Part shown: one piece after another, positions 61,761 to 64,000 of the stretch
How positions within the stretch are numbered: position 1 is the stretch's first letter
Layout of the letters: every line of letters begins with the position of its first letter
Source of the DNA: Serratia surfactantfaciens
Lineage (GTDB): Bacteria; Pseudomonadota; Gammaproteobacteria; Enterobacterales; Enterobacteriaceae
Length of the DNA: 64,000 nucleotides
NCBI RefSeq assembly: GCF_001642805.2
Contig: NZ_CP016948.1
Span: 4,774,001 to 4,838,000, forward strand
Reading direction: 5' to 3'
Notes under the pieces: model-generated
Databases searched by the model: none
What the model saw: only the letters and a program-made list of their open reading frames with translations
What the model was told of the DNA's origin: nothing
Made by a program: the position numbers and the translations under genes

Positions 61761-63644
61761 ATGCCTATCCAGGTGTTACCGCCACAGCTCGCCAACCAGA
61801 TCGCCGCCGGAGAGGTGGTTGAACGCCCCGCGTCGGTGGTCAAGGAGCTGGTGGAAAACAGCTTGGATGCCGGCGCGACGCGTATCGACATCGATATTGA
61901 ACGCGGCGGCGCCAAGCTGATCCGCATTCGCGACAATGGCTGCGGCATCGGCAAGGACGACCTGGCGCTGGCGCTGGCGCGGCATGCCACCAGTAAAATC
62001 AGCACGCTCGACGACCTGGAGGCGATCGTCAGCCTCGGTTTTCGCGGCGAAGCGCTGGCCAGTATCAGCTCGGTTTCCCGTTTAACCCTGACGTCGCGCA
62101 CCGCCGAGCAGAGCGAAGCGTGGCAAGCCTACGCCGAAGGGCGTGAGCAGGCGGTGACGGTCAAACCCGCCGCGCATCCGATCGGCAGCACGCTGGAAGT
62201 GCTGGATCTGTTTTACAACACCCCGGCGCGTCGCAAGTTCATGCGCACCGAGAAAACCGAATTCGGCCATATCGATGAAGTGGTGCGGCGCATCGCGCTG
62301 GCGCGTTTCGATGTGGCGATCAACCTCAGCCATAACGGCAAATTGATCCGCCAATACCGGGCGGCGAAGGAAGAAAGTCAACACGAGCGCCGTTTGGGCA
62401 GCATCTGCGGCCCGGCGTTTTTGCAGCATGCGCTGAACATCGACTGGCAGCACGGCGATCTGAGCATCCGCGGCTGGGTGGCGGATCCGGCCGGCGCGCG
62501 TCAGCTGGGTGAAATGCAGTATTGCTACGTCAACCGCCGCATGATGCGCGATCGGCTGATCAATCATGCCATTCGTCAGGCCTATCAGGATCAGTTGAAA
62601 GACGATCAGCAGCCCGCTTACGTGCTGTACCTGGAGGTCGATCCGCACCAGGTGGATGTCAACGTTCACCCCGCCAAGCACGAGGTGCGTTTCCATCAGG
62701 CGCGGCTGGTGCACGATTTTATTTATCAGGCGGTGACCACAGTGCTGCAGCAGGCCGGCCAAACGCCGCTGATGCCGCTGACGGAAACGCCTGACGAAGA
62801 ACCAGCGCCGGTCTGGCAGCAGGAAAACCGCGTCGCCGCCGGCGGCAACCATTTTTCTCAGCCTGCGCCGCGCCGCGAAACGCCGCCGCAGGCCGGCGTC
62901 GCCCGCGAGCGCGCACCGCAGCCGGGGTGGCAAACGGCGGGCGGTTACCAGAAACGCGAAGGCGAGCTGTACGGCAAACTGATCCAGCCCGCCGCAGAGC
63001 CGCCGGCCGACGCCGAGTCGGAAACCCCGAGCAAGCCACCGCTGTTCCCGCCGGTGAAAGCCGCAGCGGAAGTACCGCTGGCGGGCGGGCAGCATAGTTT
63101 TGGTCGGGTGCTGATGATTTATCCGCCATGCTATGCGTTGATTGAGCAGCGCCAACTGCCGGCACTGCTCAATCTGACGGTGGCCGAACGCTGGCTGCGT
63201 CAGGCGCAGCTCAACCCGTCGGCGGAGGGGCTGCGGCCGCAACCGCTGCTGATCCCGATCAAGCTGACGCTGAGTAAAAACGAAGCGGCGGCCATTGCGC
63301 GGCATCAGGCGCTGTTGGCGGCGATGGGGCTGGATCTGCAGACAGATCATGGCCGTGTGACGTTGCGCGCAGTGCCTTTACCATTACGCCAACAAAATTT
63401 ACAAAAACTGATACCCGAACTGTTAGGCTATCTGACCGAACATCAGGAGATATCGCCCGCGGTGCTGGCTACTTGGCTCGCTCGTCGCCTTGGCAGCGAA
63501 CATGAACAGTGGAACACCTCGCAAGCGATACAATTGCTGACCGACGTTGAACGACTTTGCCCGCAGCTGGTCAAATCGCCACCGAGCGGACTTTTACAAC
63601 CCGTTGATTTACAGGCCGCACTGGCGGCCCTCAAGCATGACTGA
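61761..63644 (+). CDS. mutL: DNA mismatch repair protein MutL
   Basis: A 627-residue GHKL ATPase linking MutS to MutH. N-terminal motifs: [44 protein letters not shown] Pro-rich linker (~340-430) leads to the C-terminal dimerisation domain. No endonuclease DQHAxxE motif, as expected in MutH-bearing enterobacteria. Overlaps miaA by 8 bp. Confidence 0.98.
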   Translation: MPIQVLPPQLANQIAAGEVVERPASVVKELVENSLDAGATRIDIDIERGGAKLIRIRDNGCGIGKDDLALALARHATSKISTLDDLEAIVSLGFRGEALASISSVSRLTLTSRTAEQSEAWQAYAEGREQAVTVKPAAHPIGSTLEVLDLFYNTPARRKFMRTEKTEFGHIDEVVRRIALARFDVAINLSHNGKLIRQYRAAKEESQHERRLGSICGPAFLQHALNIDWQHGDLSIRGWVADPAGARQLGEMQYCYVNRRMMRDRLINHAIRQAYQDQLKDDQQPAYVLYLEVDPHQVDVNVHPAKHEVRFHQARLVHDFIYQAVTTVLQQAGQTPLMPLTETPDEEPAPVWQQENRVAAGGNHFSQPAPRRETPPQAGVARERAPQPGWQTAGGYQKREGELYGKLIQPAAEPPADAESETPSKPPLFPPVKAAAEVPLAGGQHSFGRVLMIYPPCYALIEQRQLPALLNLTVAERWLRQAQLNPSAEGLRPQPLLIPIKLTLSKNEAAAIARHQALLAAMGLDLQTDHGRVTLRAVPLPLRQQNLQKLIPELLGYLTEHQEISPAVLATWLARRLGSEHEQWNTSQAIQLLTDVERLCPQLVKSPPSGLLQPVDLQAALAALKHD

Positions 63645-64000
63645 AACTGAAATGACACCACGTCCCCCGGCTATTTTCATCATGGGGCCGACCGCCTCGG
63701 GCAAGACCGCGCTGGCGATCGCGCTGCGCGAACGCCTGCCGGTGGAGCTGATCAGCGTCGATTCCGCGCTGATTTATCGCGGCATGGATATCGGCACCGC
63801 CAAGCCGAACGCCGAAGAATTGGCGCAGGCGCCGCACCGGCTGATCGATATCCGCGATCCCGCCGAAGCTTATTCGGCGGCGGAGTTCCGCGCCGACGCG
63901 CTGAAAGAGATGGCCGACATCACCGCCGCCGGGCGCATTCCGCTGCTGGTGGGCGGTACCATGTTGTATTTCAAGGCGTTGCTGGAAGGATTGTCGCCGC
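63637..64000 (+). CDS. miaA: tRNA dimethylallyltransferase MiaA (5' part; runs off the window)
   Basis: The first 121 codons are visible. Start ATG 63637 overlaps the end of mutL. P-loop [30 protein letters not shown] and [18 protein letters not shown] are MiaA hallmarks. It adds a dimethylallyl group to A37 of tRNAs reading UNN codons. E. coli continues with hfq. Confidence 0.97.
   Translation, partial: MTETEMTPRPPAIFIMGPTASGKTALAIALRERLPVELISVDSALIYRGMDIGTAKPNAEELAQAPHRLIDIRDPAEAYSAAEFRADALKEMADITAAGRIPLLVGGTMLYFKALLEGLSP

Overview
The window is chromosomal DNA from a GC-rich enterobacterium, most likely Serratia (S. marcescens or a close relative). Two things point there. The right half follows the Escherichia coli order pheU-yjdC-dsbD-cutA-dcuA-aspA-fxsA-groES-groEL-yjeI-epmB-efp-ecnAB-gdx-blc-frdDCBA-epmA-mscM-psd-rsgA-orn-glyVXY-queG-nnr-tsaE-amiB-mutL-miaA, with Serratia-like differences. 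The left third is a catecholate siderophore locus that mixes enterobactin-type and vibriobactin-type genes, the organisation described for serratiochelin (sch) in Serratia.

1-24.5 kb: iron-regulated siderophore locus. A leftward operon (leaving the window at base 1) encodes two separate heterocyclization (Cy) proteins. Rightward from a Fur-box-rich promoter come a vibriobactin-receptor-like TonB-dependent receptor, a C-T-C NRPS resembling the end of VibF, and a YncE-like propeller. Then follow fepA (leftward), fes, an MbtH gene, a complete EntF (C-A-T-TE with a serine-type A-domain code), the exporter entS, and entC-entE-entB feeding yncE. EntC, EntE and EntB make and load 2,3-dihydroxybenzoate (DHB); the Cy/C-T-C parts would build an oxazoline-amide product and EntF a serine trilactone. 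entA, a threonine A domain, a VibH-like enzyme and the inner-membrane ferrisiderophore ABC transporter are not in the window and may lie to the left.

24.5-30.4 kb: yjdF, then a regulator divergent from a cassette of dicarboxylate symporter, RidA-like protein and threo-3-hydroxyaspartate-type ammonia-lyase, then yeaK, a small membrane protein, and a tRNA-Phe whose 3' end and terminator are duplicated 160 bp away.

30.4-64 kb: conserved core. Notable non-coding items are a sigma-32 groE promoter, a FliA-type promoter driving a chemoreceptor inserted after groEL, a guanidine-II riboswitch before gdx, three ERIC elements, a CRP site before aspA, three tRNA-Gly genes, and a cluster of DnaA boxes between the tRNA-Gly genes and queG that looks like the datA locus. 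No transposase, integrase, CRISPR array or rRNA gene was found.
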